From NCBI GenBank assembly GCA_031315865.1, contig JALDRJ010000002.1, forward strand, positions 1,648,001 through 1,712,000: a stretch of DNA of 64,000 nucleotides, written 5' to 3'. Below the pieces are notes generated by a model. The model was not told where the DNA came from and did not search any database. It saw only the letters and a program-made list of their open reading frames with translations. Shown piece after piece: positions 34,937-42,286 of this stretch; the first letter of the stretch is position 1; each line of letters starts with the position of its first letter. The stretch is from Nitrospirales bacterium. GTDB taxonomy: Bacteria > Nitrospirota > Nitrospiria > Nitrospirales > UBA8639. Position numbers and translations under genes: made by a program.

Positions 34937-34973
34937 AAGAAGAAGGGGATCTTCCGAAGATCCCCTTCTTCTT
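34937..34973. terminator. Hairpin between peroxiredoxin and thioredoxin-like genes
   Basis: A long near-perfect stem, AAGAAGAAGGGGATC against GATCCCCTTCTTCTT, with a tight loop. The 3' arm is pyrimidine-rich but not followed by a clean T run, so it is a terminator or a processing/attenuation hairpin. Confidence 0.6.
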
Positions 34974-35014
34974 GAGAACATTTTCTCTACACATCACGAA
35001 AAACGGGATACGCA

Positions 35015-35350
35015 ATGCCTGGAACCGTCGAAAATGTCACGGATGAAAACTATGAAGCATTGACCAAATCGCCGGCTGCGGTCGTGGTGTATGGGATCGT
35101 GCCCTGTGATGGCTGTCAGGCGTACGACCCGATTTTAGTCGAAACCGCCGCCAAGTATGAGAACATCCGGATCGGGAAAGCCAAAATGCACGTTCCTGGA
35201 AAATGCCGGAACATCAAAAAACAACATAGCTTCAAAACCTACCCCACCACCCACTTCTTTTCCAATGGAACGCTCGTGCTGACCCGAGAGGGGAAACTCG
35301 AGGCTCCAGAGTTAGCGACATTGATCGACCAGCATCTGGTTAACCCATAA
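35015..35350 (+). CDS. Thioredoxin-like protein
   Basis: 111 residues. The active site is PCDGC rather than the usual WCGPC, with the cis-proline region TYPTTHFFSNG and the C-terminal helix of thioredoxins. GKCRNIKKQH adds a third Cys. It may reduce the adjacent peroxiredoxin; this is inference from context. Confidence 0.8.
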   Translation: MPGTVENVTDENYEALTKSPAAVVVYGIVPCDGCQAYDPILVETAAKYENIRIGKAKMHVPGKCRNIKKQHSFKTYPTTHFFSNGTLVLTREGKLEAPELATLIDQHLVNP

Positions 35351-35375
35351 GTATTTCGTGCCTTTCCGTCTTCTT

Positions 35376-36173
35376 TTATCGCTCTCGATACACGGCATGT
35401 GAGTTTGGCCCCTCACTGACAGTGATTTGAGTCAATGTGGCTTCCGAGATTTTCTCGTGAAGGATATCCCACAGGACGTGTGAGAGTGAGGGTTCGCTGG
35501 GAGGGAAATCGGCAAATGCTTGATCGTCAGAAAGGTTTTTCCCTTCGAATCGAGCTAACACATGTTCCTTCACCAGCGCATCTAACGTTGCAAGATTGAC
35601 GACTTGTCCGGTGTCCGGTGCGATGGGACCGGTGACGGTGACATCCACCGTGTAGTTGTGTCCCGTGGTTTGTCCATGAGATAGATTGTGGGCTGCTGAA
35701 AAGTGATATCGTCTCGTGACGTCCGCATGCGGGGTTTGGGCCGAACCATCTAATCCATGTAAGAGGTCGAACGTGACATCTGCAAACAGGGTGTGATCCT
35801 CGTAAAGTCTGATGCGCTCGAGGGGAGGCATGTGGGGATGCTGCTCCAGCCGCTGCCATAACGTGACCGCGAGGTTTTCCGTCGTGGGAATGCGGTCTAT
35901 GAAATACGATGTATCAAGATTTAAGTTTTTATGATCGAATTCTTTCAAGATATCCCAGAGATAAATCTTCAAGTCATACAGGTTGATGATCATTCCATTG
36001 ACTGGATCAATGGGACCGCAAAGCGTGACTTCGAGCATGTAATTATGTCCATGCGTGTTTTCATTGTTGCATGGGCCGAAGACTTCTCGGTTCTTGGCAT
36101 CATCCCAGTTGGGATTGTGGTATCGATGGGAGGAGCAGAATTCAGTTCGTTTAGTTAATGTAGCTTTGGACAT
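35376..36173 (-). CDS. queD: Tandem 6-carboxytetrahydropterin synthase (QueD/PTPS) fusion
   Basis: 265 residues, twice the normal QueD length of about 120, with two PTPS folds in series. Domain 1 (about residues 1-125) keeps FCSSHRYHN, CNNENTHGHNY and FDHKNLN, so its zinc histidines, the catalytic Cys and His are present. Domain 2 (about 137-265) has RRYHFSAAHNLSHGQTTGHNY, but the catalytic Cys is missing and the FDHKNL His is replaced (FEGKNL). The enzyme converts dihydroneopterin triphosphate on the queuosine or biopterin route. Domain 2 is probably structural or altered in specificity. Confidence 0.8.
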   Translation of the reverse strand: MSKATLTKRTEFCSSHRYHNPNWDDAKNREVFGPCNNENTHGHNYMLEVTLCGPIDPVNGMIINLYDLKIYLWDILKEFDHKNLNLDTSYFIDRIPTTENLAVTLWQRLEQHPHMPPLERIRLYEDHTLFADVTFDLLHGLDGSAQTPHADVTRRYHFSAAHNLSHGQTTGHNYTVDVTVTGPIAPDTGQVVNLATLDALVKEHVLARFEGKNLSDDQAFADFPPSEPSLSHVLWDILHEKISEATLTQITVSEGPNSHAVYRER

Positions 36174-36289
36174 AGGTTTCGTTGCGTAAGGGTCTTAAGA
36201 TAGTGGATTGAAGCTTTCCCTTCTTTTTTTCTTGGTCTTGGCCTTCTTGGTCGTCTCGCCTTAGAAGGGGCGGGGAAAGATAAAGAATG

Positions 36290-36333
36290 AAAAAAGGGGC
36301 TGGGCTGTGAGATTCACGCCCTAGCCCCTTTAA
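36290..36333 (-). terminator. Terminator after the erpA-like gene
   Basis: Read on the minus strand, AAGGGGCTAGGGC pairs with GCCCAGCCCCTT across a 12-nt loop and is followed by a run of T. It ends the perR-rbr-erpA direction of transcription. Confidence 0.75.
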
Positions 36334-36355
36334 GAGATTTTCTGAAACCGTACGA

Positions 36356-36676
36356 TCAGGTCGAAAAAGAGCTACCACAGCCACACGTACTCTTGGCTTG
36401 CGGATTCTTAATCGCAAACCCCGAACCCTGCAGGCTGTCAACATAGTCCACTTCGGCTCCACTGAGGAGCGGTGCGCTTTGAGAATCAACGATGACTTTG
36501 ACGTCGCCTTTTTCGATCATCGTATCGTCATCGCCGATCTTGTCCTCGAAGGACATTCCATATTGATAACCGCTGCATCCTCCGCCTTTAACGTAAATAC
36601 GGAGTCCAACGGCGCTCTCTTCGTCCTTTATCATTTCCTTGATTTTTTGTTCCGCGATCTCGGTAATGGTTACCAT
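36356..36676 (-). CDS. erpA: A-type Fe-S carrier, ErpA-like
   Basis: 106 residues. GGGCSGYQYGMSFED and the C-terminal STCGCGSSFS give the three A-type cysteines. Distinct from the iscA inside the isc operon. It lies 170 nt downstream of the DUF3501 gene and may be part of that transcript, delivering clusters to its Fe-S oxidoreductase; this is inference. Confidence 0.88.
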   Translation of the reverse strand: MVTITEIAEQKIKEMIKDEESAVGLRIYVKGGGCSGYQYGMSFEDKIGDDDTMIEKGDVKVIVDSQSAPLLSGAEVDYVDSLQGSGFAIKNPQAKSTCGCGSSFST

Positions 36677-36845
36677 CTCTCGGCCTCCGATGCTATAAGT
36701 TAATGAAACTAAAAGGAAAATCTGAATTGATGGGAGCCTTTAATTTTAGCAAGCCACCAATAGGTTGTCAATCGAGCCACACCTGACAAGCCATTGATTC
36801 TCCGTGATATTATCGCCAACTTCTGTTGGTTTATTAAGGAGATAA

Positions 36846-37430
36846 TCATAATGTGAGATCTTTCAACCATTCTTCGCGCATTTCTTTTGAAACCGCCACT
36901 TCAGCCTGATGGTGTGGGTGCGTCAGGCACAGAGAAGCTGGAAGATCAAAGTTTCCTAATGATTGACGAAAGGCCGGATTGGTCTTGAACCGGACAAAGT
37001 GCACCGCGCTGATTTTGTCTTCTTTGCTGTGACCTGCCTCAAATTCCGCGTAGATGCGTTGATCGCCGACACGAATGGCCAGGGTGTCAGAGCGATCGAT
37101 CTCTTGAAAGGAGTCGAGGAGTTCTTGGATTCGTTCAGAGTCGGTAATCTCGATAAACAGCGTTGCACTTAATTCTCCGGATTCGGGCAACAACACATTG
37201 TAGACATCAATTTCTTCCTGAATCTTGGCTTCGTCGAAAATCCGTTCTGTGCGGATCATTTCCTGGATTTGAAACAACAGGGTTTCACGGTTTTCAAAGA
37301 TCAATGTGACCAGGTCGCCCACGGAGACACGGCGTCGTTTTTTGAGGTCAATAATGTCCCGGCGAATGGCCGTACGCCGGGCTTCGTAGTCTGCGTGAGA
37401 GAGGAGATCGTGTTGGGTAATCTTATTCAT
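36846..37430 (-). CDS. DUF3501 family protein
   Basis: 194 residues, helical and charged, with no cysteine cluster. Length and the sequence HADYEARRTAIRRDIIDLKKRR at the start fit DUF3501, a family recurrently found beside CCG-domain Fe-S oxidoreductases. It overlaps the upstream gene by 4 nt (ATGA). No biochemical role is known. One or two His pairs near the C-terminus (HPHHQ) could bind metal. Confidence 0.75.
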   Translation of the reverse strand: MNKITQHDLLSHADYEARRTAIRRDIIDLKKRRRVSVGDLVTLIFENRETLLFQIQEMIRTERIFDEAKIQEEIDVYNVLLPESGELSATLFIEITDSERIQELLDSFQEIDRSDTLAIRVGDQRIYAEFEAGHSKEDKISAVHFVRFKTNPAFRQSLGNFDLPASLCLTHPHHQAEVAVSKEMREEWLKDLTL

Positions 37431-38710
37431 GAGGAAAGCCCGTAAGCGTCTCGAATAATCTGGATCGGATGGCGAGCGGTCTTTGGAGAGTCCCGCGCGA
37501 TGTCACGCACTTGATCGAGCTGGAGTGCAGACAGCGGGCAATCGGAGACGACAACATCGACTAAGTCATCTTCGATCTCTCTCACCGCCTTTTTGGCGAT
37601 GTTCATCGACAGATCAAAAAATTCGACCTTAGCACCCCACGTTCCATCATGACCGGAACACTTTTCGATGAGCTGAACTTTGGCGCCGGTCAGTTCCATC
37701 AGTTCCTTGGACTTAAACCCGATGTTTTGATCACGCAGATGACATGGAATCTGATAGGCCACGCGCCCAGGATTTTGAGGGAATTCAACAGTGAGATTCC
37801 CGTCTTTCTTCAGTTTCATGAGGTACTCGCAAATATCATAGGTCCGTTCCGCCAGAGTTTTGATCTGATCGTTGTCAGGAAGAAGGTAGGGGTATTCACG
37901 TTTCAGCATCAAACTACAGCTGGCAGTCGGAACGATAATGTCATGACCGGACTCGAGGTAGGGTCGAAATGTCTGGTAGTTGGCCTGAGCCGTTGCGATC
38001 ATGCTCTCCGTATCTCCGAGGTCAAAGGAGGGCATGCCACAGCATCGCTGGCCTTCGGGCACCACGACGTCGATGCCATTCTTCTCTAAGACCTGTACGG
38101 TCGCTTTCCCGATGTCCGTTGCTTGATGGTTCACCATGCAGCTCGGGAACAACGCCACTTTTCTCTTAGCGGCTGGCTTGGCCGTTGCGGTCTTTCTCTT
38201 GGACCACCATGAAGGAAAGGATTCTTTCTGGAAAGGAAGAATCTGACGATCCCGATGGACACCAATCAGGCGTTCCATCACATGACGGACCCAGGGCGTC
38301 CGCAAGGCCCAATTCGTGAGGGGAGCCGTCAGCGTCCCCATCTTTCCGATGAAATCCGTCTGAACGAGCAATCGGTCGCGCATGGTCGACCCCTTTTCCT
38401 TCACCCGTTGCTTTTTCCAGGCAGTCATCAGGCGTGGAAAATCGATTTCATACTTGTGGGGCGGGGAATAGGGACAGTGGTTAAAGCACAGCTTGCAGTA
38501 GTAGCATTCTTGTTCAATCCGCTCGAAATCATGGGCCGTAAATTTATTCACGTCATTGTCGTAGTCGTCGATCCGGTCGATGAGCGTATTAAACGAAGGA
38601 CAGAGGTTGAAGCAGCGGCGACATCCATCGCAGATGTCGAACACGCGCAACGTTTCTGTCTCGAGTTGCGAGCGGTTCCATCCGGGGGTGATCAGGTCAA
38701 AGCCTTTCAT
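37427..38710 (-). CDS. CCG-domain Fe-S oxidoreductase (GlpC/HdrB-like)
   Basis: 427 residues. N-terminal ferredoxin part with CDGCRRCFNLCP and CYYCKLCFNHCP, two [4Fe-4S] sites. Two cysteine-rich repeats follow: PEGQRCCGMPSFDLGD near residue 218 (CCG intact) and EKCSGHDGTWGA near residue 350, where the usual second Cys is Ser. The first repeat could hold an additional cluster. Members pass electrons from quinones or NADH to partner reductases. The overlapping DUF3501 gene and the upstream rubrerythrin suggest it feeds electrons to the rubrerythrin. Confidence 0.8.
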   Translation of the reverse strand: MKGFDLITPGWNRSQLETETLRVFDICDGCRRCFNLCPSFNTLIDRIDDYDNDVNKFTAHDFERIEQECYYCKLCFNHCPYSPPHKYEIDFPRLMTAWKKQRVKEKGSTMRDRLLVQTDFIGKMGTLTAPLTNWALRTPWVRHVMERLIGVHRDRQILPFQKESFPSWWSKRKTATAKPAAKRKVALFPSCMVNHQATDIGKATVQVLEKNGIDVVVPEGQRCCGMPSFDLGDTESMIATAQANYQTFRPYLESGHDIIVPTASCSLMLKREYPYLLPDNDQIKTLAERTYDICEYLMKLKKDGNLTVEFPQNPGRVAYQIPCHLRDQNIGFKSKELMELTGAKVQLIEKCSGHDGTWGAKVEFFDLSMNIAKKAVREIEDDLVDVVVSDCPLSALQLDQVRDIARDSPKTARHPIQIIRDAYGLSS

Positions 38711-38753
38711 AACAAGTCCTGGAAGAGAAAGAAGAGAAAATCGGTAGTGAAAA

Positions 38754-38785
38754 CCCCAGACAGGGATCCTTACTCCTGCCTGGGG
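38754..38785 (-). terminator. Hairpin between rubrerythrin and Fe-S oxidoreductase genes
   Basis: On the minus strand CCCCAGGCAGG pairs with CCTGTCTGGGG and is followed by TTTT. It lies 25 nt after the rubrerythrin stop. A partial terminator here would keep rubrerythrin more abundant than the downstream proteins. Confidence 0.55.
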
Positions 38786-38809
38786 CGAACCACTTGGGTT
38801 CGTGCGTCC

Positions 38810-39235
38810 TTAGAGAGAAAGAGACTCTAAGCCTTTCGTGAACCGGTTGGCGTGCGACTTTTCAGCTTTCGCCAACGTCTCGAACCATTCTGCCAGCTCT
38901 TCGAACCCTTCTTCTCGCGCAGTTTTGGCCATGCCAGGATACATCTGTGTGTACTCGTACGTTTCGCCTTCAATCGCCGCCTTGAGGTTGGCTTCGGTAT
39001 TCCCGATGGGTACGCCCGTCGCAGGATCACCCACTTCTTTTAAAAAGTCCAAGTGCCCGAATGCATGTCCGGTTTCCGCTTCAGACGTGTCACGAAAGAG
39101 CCCCCCGACATCGGTGTAGCCCTCAATATCTGCACGGCGTGCAAAATAGAGATAGCGTCGATTCGCTTGTGATTCACCGGCAAACGCGTCTTTTAAGTTT
39201 TGATGACTCTTTGTTCCTTTCAAACTCTTACCCAT
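38810..39235 (-). CDS. rbr: Rubrerythrin, diiron domain only
   Basis: 141 residues forming just the four-helix ferritin-like domain: [33 protein letters not shown] and [12 protein letters not shown] supply the ExxH diiron ligands. The C-terminal rubredoxin domain of classical rubrerythrin (about 190 residues) is absent, so it needs an external electron donor. Family members reduce hydrogen peroxide. The ribosome-binding site TAAGGAGGGTG precedes the ATG. Confidence 0.93.
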   Translation of the reverse strand: MGKSLKGTKSHQNLKDAFAGESQANRRYLYFARRADIEGYTDVGGLFRDTSEAETGHAFGHLDFLKEVGDPATGVPIGNTEANLKAAIEGETYEYTQMYPGMAKTAREEGFEELAEWFETLAKAEKSHANRFTKGLESLSL

Positions 39236-39284
39236 GACACACCCTCCTTAATGATTGAAAAATAACGAATCGTGAATACGTCAC

Positions 39285-39713
39285 TCACGTTCTCTTCTGA
39301 CAACTCTTGCAATATCCTCGAAACTCTACCTGATAATCCGTGATGGTAAATCCTTGTGGTAGGCCATCCGGGAACGCCAGCGTGTTTAAACGTTCATCCA
39401 TGACATCCACGATTGATTGGCAGGTATGACAGATCAAATGATGATGGGGCGAGAGATTGCCATCATACCGGGCTCGATCATGTCCGACATTGACTTCACG
39501 AATGAGTCCGGCCTGTTGTAACACGCCAAGGGTGTAATACACCGTGTTTTGAGAAATCATCGGGTAATCTTGGGAAACGTGCCGGTACAAGTCCTCAGCC
39601 GTGGGATGGCTTGCCGTTTCAATCAAGGCCTTGTATATCGCCGTACGCTGAGGCGTGATCTTTAACCCTTGCTCTTTGAATCGTTGTCGAATTGTTTCAG
39701 GAACTGTCTTCAT
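39285..39713 (-). CDS. perR: Fur-family regulator, PerR-like
   Basis: 142 residues. GLKITPQRTAIYKALIE is the winged-helix start; SPHHHLICHTCQSIVDV and YCKSCQ give the structural zinc CxxC pairs, and the His-rich loop between supplies the regulatory metal site. It heads the operon rbr-CCG-DUF3501. Gene context suggests peroxide sensing (PerR) rather than iron sensing. A 17-bp palindrome overlaps its upstream region, consistent with autorepression. Confidence 0.82.
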   Translation of the reverse strand: MKTVPETIRQRFKEQGLKITPQRTAIYKALIETASHPTAEDLYRHVSQDYPMISQNTVYYTLGVLQQAGLIREVNVGHDRARYDGNLSPHHHLICHTCQSIVDVMDERLNTLAFPDGLPQGFTITDYQVEFRGYCKSCQKRT

Positions 39714-39724
39714 CTGATTCTCTT

Positions 39725-39741
39725 TTAGGAATTATTACTAA
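39725..39741. promoter_or_regulatory. Fur/PerR-type box
   Basis: TTAGGAATTATTACTAA is a near-perfect palindrome (one mismatch pair of G/T type on each side) close to the PerR box pattern of TTA-AT-ATT-TAA. It lies 12-28 nt upstream of the perR start. Confidence 0.55.
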
Positions 39742-39862
39742 CTAGCAAATTGTGGTAGGGAGGGTCAAGCGAGTTAAGAACCGTGATCCGATCTTCATTT
39801 GCTACGATCCTTCAACACTCCCAATAACGAAACACGAACGATGAACGACGAGACAGGTGTGG

Positions 39863-41230
39863 TTACAAAATCCCGACAGACGTGAGCAGCACGATAAACA
39901 CGGCAATTGGCGCGATGTATCGAACCAGCGCTTGCCAGACCAGGTATAGGGTGGGATTTTGGATCTTGAGTTCGGACTTGGTGAGTTGAGGGTTCATCAG
40001 CCAGCCTGTAAAGATGGCGATGAGAATGCCTCCCAGCGGGAGCATGATATTCGAAGTGACAAAATCGAGAAGCTCGAAAAAGTTCAGCCCAAAGAATGTG
40101 ATGTTCTCCCAAATATTGAAGGAAAACACCGTTCCCAATCCGAACAGCCAGGTAGCGATACCAGACCAGAGCGAGGCGGTGATACGGGACATGTCGAATC
40201 GTTCGATCAGCCAGGTTACGAGCGGTTCGATGAGTGAAATGGAGGATGTCCAGGCGGCCACTAACAAGAGAATAAAAAACAACGAGCCAAAGGCGATACC
40301 GCCCGTCATATTGCCGAATGCCACGGGAAGTGTTTGGAAAATGAGGCCGGGACCTGACCCGGCCTCCATCCCATTGGCAAACACGATCGGGAAAATCGCC
40401 ATACCGGCAAGGAGAGCGACTACGGTGTCGGCAATCGCTATCGCGACGGTCGTACTGGCGATAGACGTCCCCTTCGGAACATAGGAGCCGTAAACCATAA
40501 TCGTACCCATACCCAGGCTGAGGCTAAAGAAGGCTTGTCCCATGGCGGTGAGCATGCTGGCTCCGGAGAGTTTGCTGAAGTCGGGAGTGAAGAGAAAGGC
40601 CAAGCCTTTCCCGAAAAACCCGGTTGTCATGCTGTAGCCCACCATCAACACGAGGAGAGCGAAGAGGGTGGGCATGAGATACTGAACAGCTTTTTCCAGC
40701 CCACCTTGTACCCCGCCGGCGACGATGCCCATCGTGATGATCATGAATAGGCTATGCCACAAAAACAGAGTCCATGGGCTGCCGACAAATTCAGAAAAGG
40801 TGGAAGCGGCCAGCTCTCCCGACGCCTCGCTAAATGTCCCGATGGCGGATTTAAAAATATACGCCAGCGTCCATCCCCCGATCACGCTGTAGTACGACAG
40901 GATCAACATTCCGGCGATGGTCCCAGACCATCCGATAATCTGCCATCCTTGGCTGGCGTTGGTTTCTGTGGCCAAGACTTGCATACTGTTGATCGGAGTC
41001 GAGCGGCCACGTCGTCCCAACAAAATTTCCGCCATCATCAACGGGATGCCAAGCGCGGCCACACAGACGATATAGATCAATACGAACGCGCTTCCACCAT
41101 GCTCGCCGGTTAAATATGGGAATTTCCAGATGTTCCCCAGGCCGACCGCCGCGCCGGTTGCGGCTAAGATAAAGGTCCAGCGGGATGACCACTGGCCATG
41201 CCTGGATTGTTCGGGGAGATGCACTGTCAT
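39863..41230 (-). CDS. Sodium-dependent transporter, SNF/NSS family
   Basis: 455 residues with about 11-12 membrane helices. WTFILAATGAAVGLGNIWKF and FPYLTGEHGGSAFVLIYIV are the family's signature first helices and sodium site. Members import amino acids or related compounds with sodium. The substrate here cannot be read from the sequence. It stands alone, downstream of no operon partner. Confidence 0.88.
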   Translation of the reverse strand: MTVHLPEQSRHGQWSSRWTFILAATGAAVGLGNIWKFPYLTGEHGGSAFVLIYIVCVAALGIPLMMAEILLGRRGRSTPINSMQVLATETNASQGWQIIGWSGTIAGMLILSYYSVIGGWTLAYIFKSAIGTFSEASGELAASTFSEFVGSPWTLFLWHSLFMIITMGIVAGGVQGGLEKAVQYLMPTLFALLVLMVGYSMTTGFFGKGLAFLFTPDFSKLSGASMLTAMGQAFFSLSLGMGTIMVYGSYVPKGTSIASTTVAIAIADTVVALLAGMAIFPIVFANGMEAGSGPGLIFQTLPVAFGNMTGGIAFGSLFFILLLVAAWTSSISLIEPLVTWLIERFDMSRITASLWSGIATWLFGLGTVFSFNIWENITFFGLNFFELLDFVTSNIMLPLGGILIAIFTGWLMNPQLTKSELKIQNPTLYLVWQALVRYIAPIAVFIVLLTSVGIL

Positions 41231-41503
41231 AGAAAGGAGTCAGCAAATAAAAAGCGAAAGTGTACCGAGTGTTTTGCAGTGTTTCAAGGATTTACCATAG
41301 GAAGTGCGTTATGGCTAGGAGACTTTCGCCAGGAAGGCGGGATTTTGCCTGAAGGAAAGATCGATGATATAGAGAAAAGAACACAGACGTGACGTTTGGG
41401 TGTGAGGAACGAGACCCACATGGGACGATGGGGAGTCAGATAGCCGTTAGAGCATGGAGTGTATGGTGAGGCTTGGTCCTTCATGAGAACAGGAGGTGTG
41501 CGT

Positions 41504-42163
41504 ATGCCACGTTTCATGCGGTTCGGGTATATGGGAGTCATGGTGACCATGTTCTGTGGAATGCTCTTGTCACCTCCTTCAGCGGTAGCGGAATCATCCG
41601 TCGACTCCGGCAACGAGACACGAGTCACGCTCGAAGGGTTTCGGTCCGCACGTTTTGGGATGAACGTGCAAGAGGTGGAACAGGCTATTTTGAACGATTT
41701 TTCAATAGAACCGGAAGCGATTCAACGGGAGAAACATCCCACCCAAAAAACGGAAAACCTGAAGGTGACGGTGGACGATTTATTGCCGGAAAGTGGTACG
41801 GCCACGCTGTATTATATTTTTGGGTTTCAATCCAAACAATTGATTCAAATCAATGTCATCTGGGGTGGGGCTGCGTCAGCGGCCACGACTCCTGATGAGA
41901 TAGTCGCGATCGCCAATCAGTTACGGGAACATTTTTTCCGTAAAGGCTTTCAAAAGGAAGGATTGATGATGAATGCCCCGTTAGGTGAAGGCATCCTCTT
42001 GGTGTTTCGTGGGACGGATGTTCGGGGCCGCATGGTGGTTTTGCTGTTAACCGACCCCAAGCCTCAAGAGAAATCAGAAAAGAAGGTCCCGACTCTCAGG
42101 CTCTCCTACATCGTCGATCCCGACAATCCTGATATCTACCGGATCAAAGACGACGCCTTTTGA
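41504..42163 (+). CDS. Secreted protein of unknown function
   Basis: 219 residues from the ATG at 41504, which follows AGGAGGTGTGCGT; the upstream ATG at 41459 has no such site. A signal peptide (YMGVMVTMFCGMLLSPPSAVA) is cleaved near residue 30. The mature part contains a SARFGMNVQEVEQAI-like segment that resembles SmpA/OmlA-type or DUF-type periplasmic domains. No catalytic motif is visible. It converges on the adhesin gene. Confidence 0.65.
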   Translation: MPRFMRFGYMGVMVTMFCGMLLSPPSAVAESSVDSGNETRVTLEGFRSARFGMNVQEVEQAILNDFSIEPEAIQREKHPTQKTENLKVTVDDLLPESGTATLYYIFGFQSKQLIQINVIWGGAASAATTPDEIVAIANQLREHFFRKGFQKEGLMMNAPLGEGILLVFRGTDVRGRMVVLLLTDPKPQEKSEKKVPTLRLSYIVDPDNPDIYRIKDDAF

Positions 42164-42286
42164 CGAACGAGCCATGCACGGACCTCGCAGGGCTGTGATG
42201 GCCGTTTAAAATAACTTCCGTCTGGTTCTTCGTCGTCCCGCGCGGGGTTTGTCGTATTTGCCGGTTGGAACGTATGTGGATTCGCT

